This document shows, one piece after another, positions 42,182-52,078 of a stretch of 64,000 bases of DNA (the stretch's first letter is position 1; each line of letters starts with the position of its first letter). Location of the stretch: contig JBOFGS010000019.1 of the NCBI GenBank assembly GCA_051649245.1, positions 372,001 through 436,000 of the forward strand, given 5' to 3'. Under the pieces are notes generated by a model, which was not told where the DNA came from, did not search any database, and saw nothing but the letters and a program-made list of their open reading frames with translations. The position numbers and the translations under genes are program-made. Source of the DNA: Brevinema_A sp051649245 (GTDB taxonomy: Bacteria; Spirochaetota; Brevinematia; Brevinematales; Brevinemataceae).

Positions 42182-45100
42182 ATGTCTATAATAGAAACTT
42201 CGGTAAAAAAACCGATAGCTATGTCAATGCTTTTGCTTATTGTCATGTTTATTGGGCTTTATGCAAGTTTTAATTTACCTGTTGATTTTTTACCGAATAT
42301 TGATAATCCTGTCTTAACAGTCAGTACAGACTATACAGGAGCAGGTCCTGAAGAAGTTGAGGTTTCTATCACGCGTCCGTTAGAAGACGTTCTCTCAACA
42401 GTAGAAGATCTGGATGAAATTACCTCAGAATCAATAGAAGGAAACTCTTCTATTCGGTTGAATTTTAAGTGGGGTTCTGATCTCGACAACGCTATGTTTA
42501 ATGTTCGTGAAAAAATTGATATTGCACGAGAAAATCTACCTGATGATGCTGATTCTTCACGAATTTTTAAATTTTCAACAGATATGATTCCTGTAATAGG
42601 ACTATTAATTTCTGGAGTTGATGATTTGGCTACTGCTTATGAAATTGCTGAAAATCAAATCAAAAAAACATTAGAACAAGTTCCTGGTGTGGCACAAGTT
42701 GATGTTTCTGGTGGTGTTGAAACAGAAGTTCAAGTTGAATTAATACAAAATCGTCTTCAAGCTTATAATCTTGATGCTGAAAGTATTGCCAAGATTGTTG
42801 CTGCTAATGACGTTTCTGTAGCTGGTGGATATGTCTATCAAGGTGTTAAAAAATTTGGTGTCCGTACAGATGGGGAACTTAAAACATTAGATGATTTTAA
42901 AAATATTGTTGTTGCTTATCGTGCAGGATCTCCGATTTTTCTTAAAGATATCGCTGATGTTGTCTATGGTGGTAATGAAGATAACTCACTGATGTATGTT
43001 AATGGACCCAGAATAGAAGATGAAAGCCCTACTAAAAAAGGACGCGGTGCCGTAGTTATTGAAATCACAAAATCTTCCGGTGCTAATACTGTTGATGTTG
43101 AGGAAAGGATTCAGAAAAAACTGAAAGAACTCAAACAATCTCTTCCCACATCTGTTGTGATTTCAGAAATGTATAATACGGCTCAAAATATTAACGATTC
43201 TATTTCAAGTGTATCCAGCTCTGCATTGCAAGGTGGTCTATTTGCTTTACTCGTTATCTTCTTTTATCTATGGGATTTCAGATCGTTGCTTGTGATAGGT
43301 TTATCTATCCCAACATCTATTATCACTACATTCATAGCCATGTTTGCTTTTGATACAAGCTTTAATATTATTTCTATGGCTGGTTTAACATTAGCTATAG
43401 GAATGATGGTTGATTCTTCCATTGTGGTCTTAGAAAATATCTTCCGGCATAAATCCGAGGGAGACTCTCCTGTTAAAGCTTCTATTGTAGGCACACAAGA
43501 AGTAGTTTTAGCTATTACAGCATCTACATTAACAACTATTGCCGTTTTTGCTCCGATTTTGCTTGTTGAAGGATTGATGGCAGAACTTTTCAAAGATCTT
43601 GTGATTACTGTGGTTGTTGGCTTGTTGGCATCTTTGGTGGTATCTGTTACTCTTGTACCTATGCTTTGTTCTATTTTAATCAAAGAAGTATCAATGACAG
43701 CCTTTGAATCAAATGATCTTAATCCTGAAGGTCATGAAAGTCAAGTAGAGCTTGATGCACATAGAAAAAATATGCGTTTTAATGAAAGAATTCTCTTTGA
43801 TATTGATGTGATTTATAGAAATTTATTAGAATGGTGTGTCGCAAATAAAAAACTTGTTGTTTATGGAGGCATGGCAAGTGCTATTGTCTTGCTTGTCTTT
43901 TTTGTTTCATTAATGCCAAAAGAATATATGCCTATTTCAGATGATGGTCGCTTACGAATTCGTTTAGAATTTCCTTTAGGATCTCGTGTTACTTATAATG
44001 AAACGATGTCACGTGATATTATAGGACGTCTTAGATCGGTTATTGGAGATAATCAGTTAGAATTAATTGGTCTACAAGTGAAAGATACAAAAGGATTTTT
44101 TGGATCTGTTCAAGAACATACATCAGAAATTAGTATTAGTTTAGTTCCAAGATCTGAAAGAAATGAAAGTATTGATCAGATTGTTAATAAGATTAGACCG
44201 GTGTTGGCTGAATATCCCGTAAAAAATAATATTCGTGTCGGTGGTGGTTTGGGTGGTGGATCAGGTGGTGAGCCCATTGAGATTCAAGTTCAAGGAAATG
44301 ATCTTGAAATTACTACTAAAATTGCGGATCAACTTGTGTCATTGTTAGAAAATATGGAAGGAATAGAAAATCCAAGAAATACTTCTGAAGGTGGCGTGCC
44401 TGAAATTTCTCTAAAACCTGATCGTGTTGCTTTAGCAAAAGCTGGATTAACTCCTTTGGAATTGTTTAATATGATTCGCACAGCATTTGGTGGACGTACA
44501 GCAACTCGTGTGCTTAGTCCTACAGGAAATGATATTGATGCACGTGTGCGTGTGCGTGATGTAGATAGAACATCTATCGATGCACTCTTAAATCTTACAA
44601 TCCCAACTAAAAATGGTTCTACTGTTCCATTTAGAACACTGGCTGAATCTAAAGAAACCACAGGTCCTTCTGAAATCAAACGTGATGACTCTGTTCGTAT
44701 GATAGAAATTAAAGCCGGTACTAGTGGTATATTTGCAAAAGATTTAACAGGTGCTATCGCTGCGATACAAGCTCAAATTGCAGAAAAAATCTTTTTACCA
44801 TCCGGTGTTCGGATTGCTTACAAAGGTGATTTCGAAGATACTCAAGAAAGCTTATTAGGATTATTGGGTGCATTTGCTGTTTCTATATTTGTCGTATATG
44901 CCTTGATGGCTGCTCAATTTGAATCTTATATTGCTCCTTTTGTTATTATGGCATCTGTCCCTTTTGGTGCACTAGGATCAGTATTATTACTATTTATAAC
45001 AGGACACTCGTTGAATGTATATTCCGGAGTAGGTATAGTGATCTTAGTGGGTATTGTCATTAATAATGGTATTGTCTTGATCGACTATATGAACCAGCTT

Positions 45101-45361
45101 TTATCCCAAAAAATGAAAATTGATAACGCTGCTGTAATGGCTGGAGTAAGAAGGATTCGTCCTGTGTTTATGACGACGTTAACAACAATTCTTGGTATGA
45201 TCCCTATGGCACTAGGTCTTGGTGAAGGGGGAGATACTTATGCACCTCTAGCAACATCTGTGATTGGTGGCTTATTTATCTCTACACTTTTTACATTATT
45301 AGTAGTTCCTACAGCTTACGCAGGAATCAGAAAACGATTCCCACTTATTATCAGAGAATAA
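42182..45361 (+). CDS. RND-family efflux transporter (AcrB/MdtB-like)
   Basis: A 1059-residue proton-driven pump in the inner membrane with 12 membrane helices and two large periplasmic loops. It shows SVKKPIAMSMLLLIVMFIGLYASFNLPVDFLPNID, GAGPEEVEVSITRPLED, GLTLAIGMMVDSSIVVLENIFRH (TM4 with the proton-relay aspartate) and GVGIVILVGIVINNGIVLIDYMNQL. It ends RRIRPVFMTTLTTILGMIPMALGLGEGGDTYAPLA. With the two preceding genes it makes a complete tripartite pump. The substrate is unknown. Confidence 0.96.
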   Translation: MSIIETSVKKPIAMSMLLLIVMFIGLYASFNLPVDFLPNIDNPVLTVSTDYTGAGPEEVEVSITRPLEDVLSTVEDLDEITSESIEGNSSIRLNFKWGSDLDNAMFNVREKIDIARENLPDDADSSRIFKFSTDMIPVIGLLISGVDDLATAYEIAENQIKKTLEQVPGVAQVDVSGGVETEVQVELIQNRLQAYNLDAESIAKIVAANDVSVAGGYVYQGVKKFGVRTDGELKTLDDFKNIVVAYRAGSPIFLKDIADVVYGGNEDNSLMYVNGPRIEDESPTKKGRGAVVIEITKSSGANTVDVEERIQKKLKELKQSLPTSVVISEMYNTAQNINDSISSVSSSALQGGLFALLVIFFYLWDFRSLLVIGLSIPTSIITTFIAMFAFDTSFNIISMAGLTLAIGMMVDSSIVVLENIFRHKSEGDSPVKASIVGTQEVVLAITASTLTTIAVFAPILLVEGLMAELFKDLVITVVVGLLASLVVSVTLVPMLCSILIKEVSMTAFESNDLNPEGHESQVELDAHRKNMRFNERILFDIDVIYRNLLEWCVANKKLVVYGGMASAIVLLVFFVSLMPKEYMPISDDGRLRIRLEFPLGSRVTYNETMSRDIIGRLRSVIGDNQLELIGLQVKDTKGFFGSVQEHTSEISISLVPRSERNESIDQIVNKIRPVLAEYPVKNNIRVGGGLGGGSGGEPIEIQVQGNDLEITTKIADQLVSLLENMEGIENPRNTSEGGVPEISLKPDRVALAKAGLTPLELFNMIRTAFGGRTATRVLSPTGNDIDARVRVRDVDRTSIDALLNLTIPTKNGSTVPFRTLAESKETTGPSEIKRDDSVRMIEIKAGTSGIFAKDLTGAIAAIQAQIAEKIFLPSGVRIAYKGDFEDTQESLLGLLGAFAVSIFVVYALMAAQFESYIAPFVIMASVPFGALGSVLLLFITGHSLNVYSGVGIVILVGIVINNGIVLIDYMNQLLSQKMKIDNAAVMAGVRRIRPVFMTTLTTILGMIPMALGLGEGGDTYAPLATSVIGGLFISTLFTLLVVPTAYAGIRKRFPLIIRE

Positions 45362-45376
45362 AAATGTTAATAATAA

Positions 45377-45407
45377 AATCCCCCTATATTAGGGGGATTG
45401 TTTTTTT
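45377..45407 (+). terminator. Rho-independent terminator of the efflux operon
   Basis: Stem AATCCCCCT/AGGGGGATT (45377-45385, 45391-45399), loop of 5, then GTTTTTTT. Confidence 0.95.
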
Positions 45408-45455
45408 AAAATATACCGATATATTAATAAAAAATAATAATAGGTAGAGGAATTT

Positions 45456-46187
45456 ATGTCACAAAGAAAAAAATTAGGAGTTAATATTGATCATGTTGCC
45501 ACACTTCGTCAAGCACGAGGCACTACTTATCCAGAACCACTCCAAGCAGCTTATATTGTTCAAAATGCTGGAGCTGATGTATTGACCATTCATTCTAGAG
45601 AAGATCAACGTCATATCCAAAAGAGAGATGTATATTTGATAAGGGAAGGATGTTCGTTACCATTAAATATGGAAATGGCGTTATTTGATGATATTATTAA
45701 TGTTGCGTTAGATGTAGCTCCCGAAGAAGTATGTATTGTCCCTGAGAATCGTCACGAAGTTACCACAGAAGGAGGATTGGATGTTTTTACATCTCAATCA
45801 AAACTTGAAAACTTTATTCCTAAAGCTCATGATCGAAATATCGTAGTGAGTCTGTTTATTGACCCTGATTTGGAAATGGTTCGTTTGTCTCATGAACTTG
45901 GTGCTGATATGGTGGAATTTCATACAGGAACTTATGCTAATGCAATCACAAAAGATCAAAAACAACTTTATCTTCATCAACTCATTGAAGCTTCTAAATT
46001 TGCTGAATCATTAGGATTGGTTGTTAATATGGGACATGGTCTCCATTATGAGAATGTTCGAGATATAGTTCAAATTCCTCAAGTGCATACATTAAATATA
46101 GGTCATTCTATTATTGCTAGAGCTGTTTTTGTAGGTCTAGATCAAGCGATCCGTGATATGAAAGCTTTACTCAATCCTCTTCATTAA
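45456..46187 (+). CDS. pdxJ: Pyridoxine 5'-phosphate synthase
   Basis: PdxJ condenses 1-deoxyxylulose-5-phosphate with 3-amino-2-oxopropyl phosphate in the DXP-dependent vitamin B6 pathway. The 243-residue TIM barrel has LGVNIDHVATLRQARGTTYPEP, ADVLTIHSREDQRHIQKRDV, NMEMALFDDII, VCIVPENRHEVTTEGGLD and MGHGLHYEN...LNIGHSIIARAVFVGL. It has its own short transcription unit between two terminators. Confidence 0.97.
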   Translation: MSQRKKLGVNIDHVATLRQARGTTYPEPLQAAYIVQNAGADVLTIHSREDQRHIQKRDVYLIREGCSLPLNMEMALFDDIINVALDVAPEEVCIVPENRHEVTTEGGLDVFTSQSKLENFIPKAHDRNIVVSLFIDPDLEMVRLSHELGADMVEFHTGTYANAITKDQKQLYLHQLIEASKFAESLGLVVNMGHGLHYENVRDIVQIPQVHTLNIGHSIIARAVFVGLDQAIRDMKALLNPLH

Positions 46188-46198
46188 GAATATATAAT

Positions 46199-46230
46199 AA
46201 AAATTCTCTTAACTAAATAAGAGAATTTTT
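46199..46230. terminator. Bidirectional terminator between pdxJ and mnmG
   Basis: Perfect 13-bp stem (46199-46211, 46218-46230) around AAATTCTCTTA/TAAGAGAATTT, loop of 6, with A and T flanks. It overlaps the mnmG stop codon. Confidence 0.9.
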
Positions 46231-48189
46231 ATTTGTTTGTTCTTTGTATTCTGATGAGCTGTGTCCCCAAATAGGTGCGTTGATAGAGTGTTCATTAAGA
46301 CCTTTTTCTCCGTTAAACTTTAAGACCAATGAAATAATATGTACAGCAGCAGGACGAATCCCAGGAATCCGTGTTATTTGTCCTAAAGAATGTGGTTTGA
46401 GCTGAGAAAGTTTTTCAATTTCTTCCAATCTTAATCCTGAAACTCTTTCATAAGGAAAATTTTTAGGAATAGCACATTCTTCAGCATCTTGAACCTGAGC
46501 GATTCTTTTATCTTCATCTACGATGTAACCATGGTATTTAATTTCAAGATTAACTTGTTCTTCTTCTAAAAATGGTAATGCTGGTATAGGCTGGTCTGAT
46601 TGTTGTAATGATTCTTGCAACATAGAAAAAGTAATCTCTGGTCGTCTTATCAATTCTGTAAACGATATTTTTTTAGGTGGAATAGGGGTTTGAAGTTTTT
46701 CAAAAATAGATTTATTTTTTTCAGAAGGAGTCAATGATAATGTGTCTAGCATATTAATCGTATTATTAATGCTTCTATATTTATTCTCACATCTATCAAA
46801 TGTTTCTTGATCCACAATTCCCAGCTTATATCCCATAGGGGTCAAACGTTTGTCTGCGTTATCTTCTCTTAAAATCAAACGATGTTCTACACGTGATGTA
46901 AACATTCGATATGGTTCTATCGTGCCTAAGGTTGTAAGATCATCGATCATAACACCAATATAGCTTTCTGTTCGTTTAAGAATCAATTCATGATCTCCAC
47001 TTGCTTTCAATGCGGCATTAATCCCTGCTGTTATTCCAAGTGCTGCAGCTTCTTCGTATCCTGTTGTACCATTAATTTGTCCAGCAAAGAAAAGATTTTT
47101 AATTTTTTTCGTTTCAAGCCAAGGTGTTAATTCTGTAGGATCAATATAATCATGCTCAATAGCATAAGCAGGTCTTGTCATCGTAACGTTTTCTAATCCC
47201 GGAATACTGTGTAGTAATTCTTCTTGGATATCGATAGGAAGTGCGTTTGAAATCCCATTTGGATATATTTCGTTGGTGAATAAGCTTTCTGGTTCCAAAA
47301 AAACATGGTGGCGTTCGTGATCAGGAAATTTCATGACTTTATCTTCAATCGATGGACAGTAGCGTACCCCAGTAGCATCTACATCTCCCGAATACATAGG
47401 AGCTTTATCAATATTGTTTTTGATTATTTCATGTGTTTTTTTTGTTGTGTAGGTAAGGTAACAGGGTTTTTGTGTTGGATTAAAAGATGCAATGTCGGTT
47501 CGAAACGAAAACGGTCTTGGATTTTCATCTCCCAAATGAGGCTCAATCTTTGAAAAATCAATAGTATTAGCATCAAGTCGAGGAGGGGTGCCTGTTTTAA
47601 AGCGATATGTTCTGAATCCTAAATTTCTGATTCGATAAGATAATGCAATAGCAGCACCTTCTCCCATACGTCCTGCCGGAAATGATTTTTCACCGATATG
47701 AATCAATCCATTCAAAAATGTTCCAGGTGTTATGACAACAGACTTGGCAAAGTACTCTGTACCTAATGAACCAATAATACCTGTCACAGTATTTTCTGTT
47801 ACGATCATATCTTCAATCGAATCTTGAATAATTGTTAAATTTGGCAGAGAGAAAATTTGTTGCTGAATGAGATCTCGGTACATAATTTTATCTGTTTGAA
47901 CTCTTGTGGAACGAACTGCAGGACCTTTTTTGGTGTTTAAGCGACGAAATTGCAACCCTGATTGATCCGCAATCAATCCTATCAATCCTCCCAATGCATC
48001 AATCTCTTTTACAAGTTGTCCTTTTCCAATCCCTCCAATCGAAGGATTACAAGGCATATGTCCCATAAGATCAATATTTGAGCTGAGTAATAATGTTTTC
48101 GCTCCTATTTTTGCTGAAGCGTGTGCCGCCTCAATGCCGGCATGACCACCACCAACAACAATAACATCCCAAAAGTTTTTATTTGACAT
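46213..48189 (-). CDS. mnmG: tRNA uridine-5-carboxymethylaminomethyl synthase subunit MnmG
   Basis: MnmG (GidA), with MnmE, modifies U34 of several tRNAs using FAD and methylene-tetrahydrofolate. It is 658 residues with the FAD motif VIVVGGGHAGIEAAHASAKIGAKTLLLS, CNPSIGGIGKGQLVKEIDALGG, RFKTGTPPRLD and FAGQINGTTGYEEAAALGI. The C-terminal domain ends RIPGIRPAAVHIISLVL. mnmE is not nearby. It has its own promoter upstream. Confidence 0.97.
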   Translation of the reverse strand: MSNKNFWDVIVVGGGHAGIEAAHASAKIGAKTLLLSSNIDLMGHMPCNPSIGGIGKGQLVKEIDALGGLIGLIADQSGLQFRRLNTKKGPAVRSTRVQTDKIMYRDLIQQQIFSLPNLTIIQDSIEDMIVTENTVTGIIGSLGTEYFAKSVVITPGTFLNGLIHIGEKSFPAGRMGEGAAIALSYRIRNLGFRTYRFKTGTPPRLDANTIDFSKIEPHLGDENPRPFSFRTDIASFNPTQKPCYLTYTTKKTHEIIKNNIDKAPMYSGDVDATGVRYCPSIEDKVMKFPDHERHHVFLEPESLFTNEIYPNGISNALPIDIQEELLHSIPGLENVTMTRPAYAIEHDYIDPTELTPWLETKKIKNLFFAGQINGTTGYEEAAALGITAGINAALKASGDHELILKRTESYIGVMIDDLTTLGTIEPYRMFTSRVEHRLILREDNADKRLTPMGYKLGIVDQETFDRCENKYRSINNTINMLDTLSLTPSEKNKSIFEKLQTPIPPKKISFTELIRRPEITFSMLQESLQQSDQPIPALPFLEEEQVNLEIKYHGYIVDEDKRIAQVQDAEECAIPKNFPYERVSGLRLEEIEKLSQLKPHSLGQITRIPGIRPAAVHIISLVLKFNGEKGLNEHSINAPIWGHSSSEYKEQTNKNSLI

Positions 48190-48248
48190 AGTTGATTCCT
48201 TAAAATTTTTAATATTTTTCCGATACTTACTATATCTAAGGATCTTAT

Positions 48249-48277
48249 ATTATATTAAATATTTGTTAATTTGTAAA
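48249..48277 (-). promoter_or_regulatory. mnmG promoter
   Basis: Read on the minus strand: TTTACA (48277-48272), 17-base spacer, TATAAT (48254-48249). Confidence 0.72.
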
Positions 48278-48315
48278 TAGATCAAAATAAATTTATCAAT
48301 ATATTAAGGTTTTAC

Positions 48316-50538
48316 ATGAATAAAGAACATAAAAAAAATATTTTATCAAAAAAGTTGTTAGGGCATATTCTCTTATCTATTATTTCAGTTGTTCTTGTTG
48401 CGGCTTTTTTTTTCAGACAGGAAATAAAAATATTTTTTGCACAACATAAAAAACAGCATTTTTCATCTGAATTAATACAAGAAATCTGTCATCAACAAAA
48501 ACAAAATAATACAAGTATCTTATTTACGCAGAAAAAAATATATCATCCTTACGAGCCAATAGAAATTTTTGTTAAATTACATAATCAAAAAATATCAGCA
48601 TCAAATCTTAATCTTATTCTTACTGTTTCTGATGTTCATGATCAAATAACAAAAGATATATTTGATCATGAACAAATCTCCCTCATCTTTTATGAAGAAT
48701 ATCAATTGTACCATGTTGTTTGGTATCCTAAGAATACTTCTTATGAAGGCTCTCTTCAGTTAGAAATTAGTACGATAACAAATTTATTTCGAGATATATC
48801 CTTACTGAAAAAATCCATACAAATTGCTTCTCCTAAATCTCAATTTTTACTTCCTGAAGGATATACTTTTTTAGGTTTGGATTCTAAAGAAGCAGTTGTT
48901 ACAAGACGTATTCTTTCTACAAAAGGAAAAGAAACCTCAAAATTTGACTTAACAGAATGGTTTTCTTTATATAATAATGATGCAGTTGTCATGCCTGTTG
49001 CTATAACAAAGACTTTTGATTTTGATCAGAATAATGAATTATCTATTTGGGATCATACTAAAGTAAAAGAAAATCTTGGGTTAGCCAAAATATTTTCTAC
49101 CCAACAAAAACAGATCGGAGCCTGGATACAAGCTCTTGAGATTGATGGGACATTTAAATCTGAATTAGGTTATGTTGAATCGATACGTACTAATCTTTCT
49201 TATACTAATGTTAGCTGGATTTCGATCAGTGAGCAAAAAAGAAAAGAAGATTTAAAAAAAATGGTCGAAAATTTATCGGCTAATAATGATATCTCTTTTA
49301 TTGGATTTACAAAAGCATTATTTTATTTTAATTTTCACCAAGATTTACTCCCTGTATTTCAAAAAACATTTCCTACGTTTTCTTCAAATTCCGAGTCATT
49401 TGATCTATGGAAACAATACCAAATTGTTTCTTATTTCCGAGATATTCTTAAAAAAAATTATAAAAACAAACCGATCTTTTTTATTTTTGAAGATCAAGAG
49501 TTAATAGATTCTCCTCAAATGCTAGAAATGGCATTTGCGATAGGAGCTGATTTTGTTATGTTGGATTTAGAATCTCCTTTACCGTTGTTGTCTTCACAAA
49601 TAAATATGATCAAAAAAAATACAGCATTTAATAGATTTTATGAAAAAATAGTTCTTTCATATCAAATTAATTATAATCATTTGTGGGGAGGATCGGTTTC
49701 TGCTCTTGAAAATTGGGTTAATGAAAATTTAAAATTACTGACCACTTTACATATCAAGAGTCTTAGAATACAAGATTTTTATCGTGCTTTGTTTGGGAAT
49801 AGAGGTCCGTACCCTGCATACCAATGGTTATTGATGATCGGTGATCTTATTTCCAAATGGAAAGAACAAGAAAATGTTTTTCCTATCCAACATCGCATTG
49901 TAATTGATAAACGAGAAATATCCGATGATTTGACATTTTATTTTGAAATAAATAATAGATCTGATCATGAGATTATTAATTATAACGTTGAATTACTTCC
50001 TTTATTGTCTGTTTCTAATACAAACTTATTATTTAAATTACCAACGATTAAAGCAAGAGAAATAATCCGTACAAATATTTCTCTCAGTAATTTGGTATTT
50101 CATCAAAGTATCCTGAAAAAACAAACTCATTTTATTGGTTTATCGACAGAATATTCTTCTAAGAACCGAAAATCTATTAAGCAAGTTCATATGATATCAG
50201 TAATTGACTCTCAAATCACGCAAGATCAGTTATCAGAAGCTGATAGTGTCTTTAATCAAAAAATAGAAGTACCAACATTAGAAGAACGTCGAGAAGAGAA
50301 AACACCTGTTTTAAAACAAGTACCTATGGTCTCTAATCCTGTTATGAAGTCAAATAAAATGGTAACAAATATTCAAGAAGAAAAAGATACTCAAGAAAAT
50401 AAAAAAGATCTGAAAAATGAACAAAAAGAATCTAAAGAAACTTTAAAAGAACAAATAGAGAATAATAAAACAAAAAAAAGAGTACCATTATGGAAACGTA
50501 ATAGAGAGAAAAATAAAGAAAAAGAGAAAAATACTTGA
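48316..50538 (+). CDS. Large membrane-anchored protein of unknown function
   Basis: A 740-residue protein I do not recognise. It has one N-terminal membrane helix (about residues 15-35, LLGHILLSIISVVLVAAFFF). A beta-sandwich-like segment follows (YHPYEPIEIFVKLHNQKISASNLNLILTVSD). A long alpha/beta region at about 245-480 has the rhythm of a TIM barrel (NVSWISIS..., GADFVMLDLESPLPLLSS, LSYQINYNHLWGGS). A second beta domain follows at about 530-640. The last 100 residues are Glu/Lys/Asn-rich with a coiled-coil look. It is probably periplasmic or surface-facing. It stands alone upstream of rpsT. Confidence 0.6.
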   Translation: MNKEHKKNILSKKLLGHILLSIISVVLVAAFFFRQEIKIFFAQHKKQHFSSELIQEICHQQKQNNTSILFTQKKIYHPYEPIEIFVKLHNQKISASNLNLILTVSDVHDQITKDIFDHEQISLIFYEEYQLYHVVWYPKNTSYEGSLQLEISTITNLFRDISLLKKSIQIASPKSQFLLPEGYTFLGLDSKEAVVTRRILSTKGKETSKFDLTEWFSLYNNDAVVMPVAITKTFDFDQNNELSIWDHTKVKENLGLAKIFSTQQKQIGAWIQALEIDGTFKSELGYVESIRTNLSYTNVSWISISEQKRKEDLKKMVENLSANNDISFIGFTKALFYFNFHQDLLPVFQKTFPTFSSNSESFDLWKQYQIVSYFRDILKKNYKNKPIFFIFEDQELIDSPQMLEMAFAIGADFVMLDLESPLPLLSSQINMIKKNTAFNRFYEKIVLSYQINYNHLWGGSVSALENWVNENLKLLTTLHIKSLRIQDFYRALFGNRGPYPAYQWLLMIGDLISKWKEQENVFPIQHRIVIDKREISDDLTFYFEINNRSDHEIINYNVELLPLLSVSNTNLLFKLPTIKAREIIRTNISLSNLVFHQSILKKQTHFIGLSTEYSSKNRKSIKQVHMISVIDSQITQDQLSEADSVFNQKIEVPTLEERREEKTPVLKQVPMVSNPVMKSNKMVTNIQEEKDTQENKKDLKNEQKESKETLKEQIENNKTKKRVPLWKRNREKNKEKEKNT
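48633..48674. repeat. 16-bp perfect inverted repeat inside a gene
   Basis: Bases 48633-48648 are the exact reverse complement of 48659-48674, with a 10-base loop. The arms include TTCATGATCAAATA and its complement. They lie in the coding sequence of the 740-residue protein and encode DVHDQITKDIFDHEQ. A perfect 16-bp stem is unlikely by chance. Confidence 0.85.
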
Positions 50539-50564
50539 CTTTAATTGAATATACAGGTTATAAT
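50535..50564 (+). promoter_or_regulatory. rpsT promoter
   Basis: TTGACT at 50535-50540, 18-base spacer, TATAAT at 50559-50564. The -35 overlaps the stop codon of the upstream gene. Confidence 0.78.
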
Positions 50565-50606
50565 ATTAGATAATATTATCCCTATATTTACTTGGAGGAG
50601 CCAAAA

Positions 50607-50879
50607 GTGCCTAACATTAAATCAGCTAAAATTAGAGTAAAACAAAGCGAAAAAAGACGTCTCAGAAATAAAGCAATCAAAACATTTATAAGACATCTTA
50701 GAAAAAATACAGTAGCAGCTTTCTCAGAAAAAACATTAGATCATACTTCAGCTATTCAAACATTAAATGAATTTAAAAAACAAATCGATAAAGCTTGGGC
50801 AAAAGGTATATTAGCTAAAAATACTTCTTCTCGTATTAAATCATCTGTAGAATTGCTCTTTAAAGCGAATTATAATTAA
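50607..50879 (+). CDS. rpsT: 30S ribosomal protein S20
   Basis: bS20 binds the 5' domain of 16S rRNA. The 90-residue helical product begins MPNIKSAKIRVKQSEKRRLRNKAIKTFIRHLRK and ends KNTSSRIKSSVELLFKANYN, typical of the family. The start is a GTG at 50607, correctly placed 6 or so bases after GGAGGAG; the same frame is open 5 codons further upstream (TTG). It has its own promoter. Confidence 0.93.
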   Translation: MPNIKSAKIRVKQSEKRRLRNKAIKTFIRHLRKNTVAAFSEKTLDHTSAIQTLNEFKKQIDKAWAKGILAKNTSSRIKSSVELLFKANYN

Positions 50880-50936
50880 AATTAAATATAGTTATCTTAA
50901 TATATATCTGTTGTTTATAATTAATAGGAGTGGAAT

Positions 50937-51248
50937 ATGGGTAAAAGTAAATTAACAAAGTTAGATCTTGTTGATTTGGTACATACACACGATGAAGTGT
51001 GTGAAATTGGTGTTACTAAATCACAGGTCACAGTAGTTGTTTCAAAATTTATTGAGACATTAAGAAAGGAAATTGAAAAACTAAATCAAGATGAACGTAT
51101 TGAGTTACGCGGTTTTGGAACATTTGGTGTTAGAAGACGAAAGGCACGTATTGCTAGAAATCCTAAAACTAATGAGCATGTCAATGTACCTGAAAGAAGA
51201 TCACCTTACTTTAAAGTAGGGCGACATCTAAGATCAATCAATAAATAA
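50937..51248 (+). CDS. HU/IHF-family DNA-binding protein
   Basis: A 103-residue DNA-bending protein. It has the HU fold with N-terminal helices (KLTKLDLVDLVHTHDEV) and the beta-arm region RIELRGFGTFGVRRRKARIARNPKTNEHVNVPERRSPYFKVGRHLR. Its sequence is closest in style to HU/IHF-beta proteins. It lies 57 bases after rpsT and is followed by a strong terminator, so it may share the rpsT transcript. Confidence 0.93.
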   Translation: MGKSKLTKLDLVDLVHTHDEVCEIGVTKSQVTVVVSKFIETLRKEIEKLNQDERIELRGFGTFGVRRRKARIARNPKTNEHVNVPERRSPYFKVGRHLRSINK

Positions 51249-51283
51249 AAATAAGTTATAAAAACAACAAATATTCTTAAGAG

Positions 51284-51314
51284 AAAGGAGCTTTGAATAA
51301 AGCTCCTTTTTTTT
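51284..51314. terminator. Bidirectional terminator after the HU-like gene
   Basis: Perfect 11-bp stem AAAGGAGCTTT/AAAGCTCCTTT (51284-51294, 51299-51309) with a GAAT loop, followed by T8. It lies between convergent genes. Confidence 0.94.
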
Positions 51315-51318
51315 ATAT

Positions 51319-52074
51319 TTAAAAATTTGTAGGATGATCTAAAAACATATATTCATATGTTGGATATAGTGTTTGAAGATGTTTTATGATTGCTTGGACT
51401 CCAAAAACTTCAGTAGCATAATGCCCTGCACAAATCACATTTATTTGTAATTCTTTGGCATAATGATAGAGGACGCTGTTTGTTTCACCACTTAAAATGG
51501 TATCAACTTTTTTGGCATGAGCTTCAAATAATGATTCAAGATTGAGTGCTGCTCCACCAGAACAAACACCTACTCTTTGAACATAAGACGATCCTACATT
51601 CATTTCAACAGTTTTAGTACTAATTTTTTGTGTTATTCTTGATTTGAAGTCAAGATATGAAATTTTTTGATTATATTCTGCGATGTAGCCTACATCAAAA
51701 AATAATTCATCTGTATTTTTCATACCAAGTTCATTGATAATAATTGCATTGTTACCAAGAGTAGCATGAATGTCTAACGGTAAATGTGAGCAATAAAGAT
51801 TGATATTATGTTCAAATAAAATTTTCAGACGATTTTTATCAAATCCAATGATTTTATTTAAACCACCCCAAATTAATCCATGATGTGTGATCAAAAAATC
51901 AATGTTGTGATCAGCAGCACTTTGTAAAACCTCTTCTGAAATATCAACTGCACAACCGATTTTTTTTATCTCTTCTTTTCCTTCAAATTGTAAGCCATTA
52001 ACAGTATGATCCTTAAATTTTTTAGGTTCCAATAATGAATCAAGCAAAACAACTAATCTATCTCTATTGAGCAT
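51319..52074 (-). CDS. Nif3-like dinuclear metal centre protein
   Basis: A 251-residue protein of the NIF3/DUF34 family. Metal-site motifs are THHGLIWGG, HLPLDIHATLGNN and AGHYATEVFGVQ. It is the short form, without the PII-like insertion. Family members form toroidal hexamers. GTP cyclohydrolase-like and nucleotide-related roles have been suggested but are not settled. It lies 4 bases downstream of mltG, so it is co-transcribed. Confidence 0.92.
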   Translation of the reverse strand: MLNRDRLVVLLDSLLEPKKFKDHTVNGLQFEGKEEIKKIGCAVDISEEVLQSAADHNIDFLITHHGLIWGGLNKIIGFDKNRLKILFEHNINLYCSHLPLDIHATLGNNAIIINELGMKNTDELFFDVGYIAEYNQKISYLDFKSRITQKISTKTVEMNVGSSYVQRVGVCSGGAALNLESLFEAHAKKVDTILSGETNSVLYHYAKELQINVICAGHYATEVFGVQAIIKHLQTLYPTYEYMFLDHPTNF

Positions 52075-52078
52075 CTCG

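Noticed and set aside
43264..43683. Open frame on the minus strand inside the RND pump gene
   Set aside because: It is a shadow of a clear 1059-residue gene and has no ribosome-binding site or homology.
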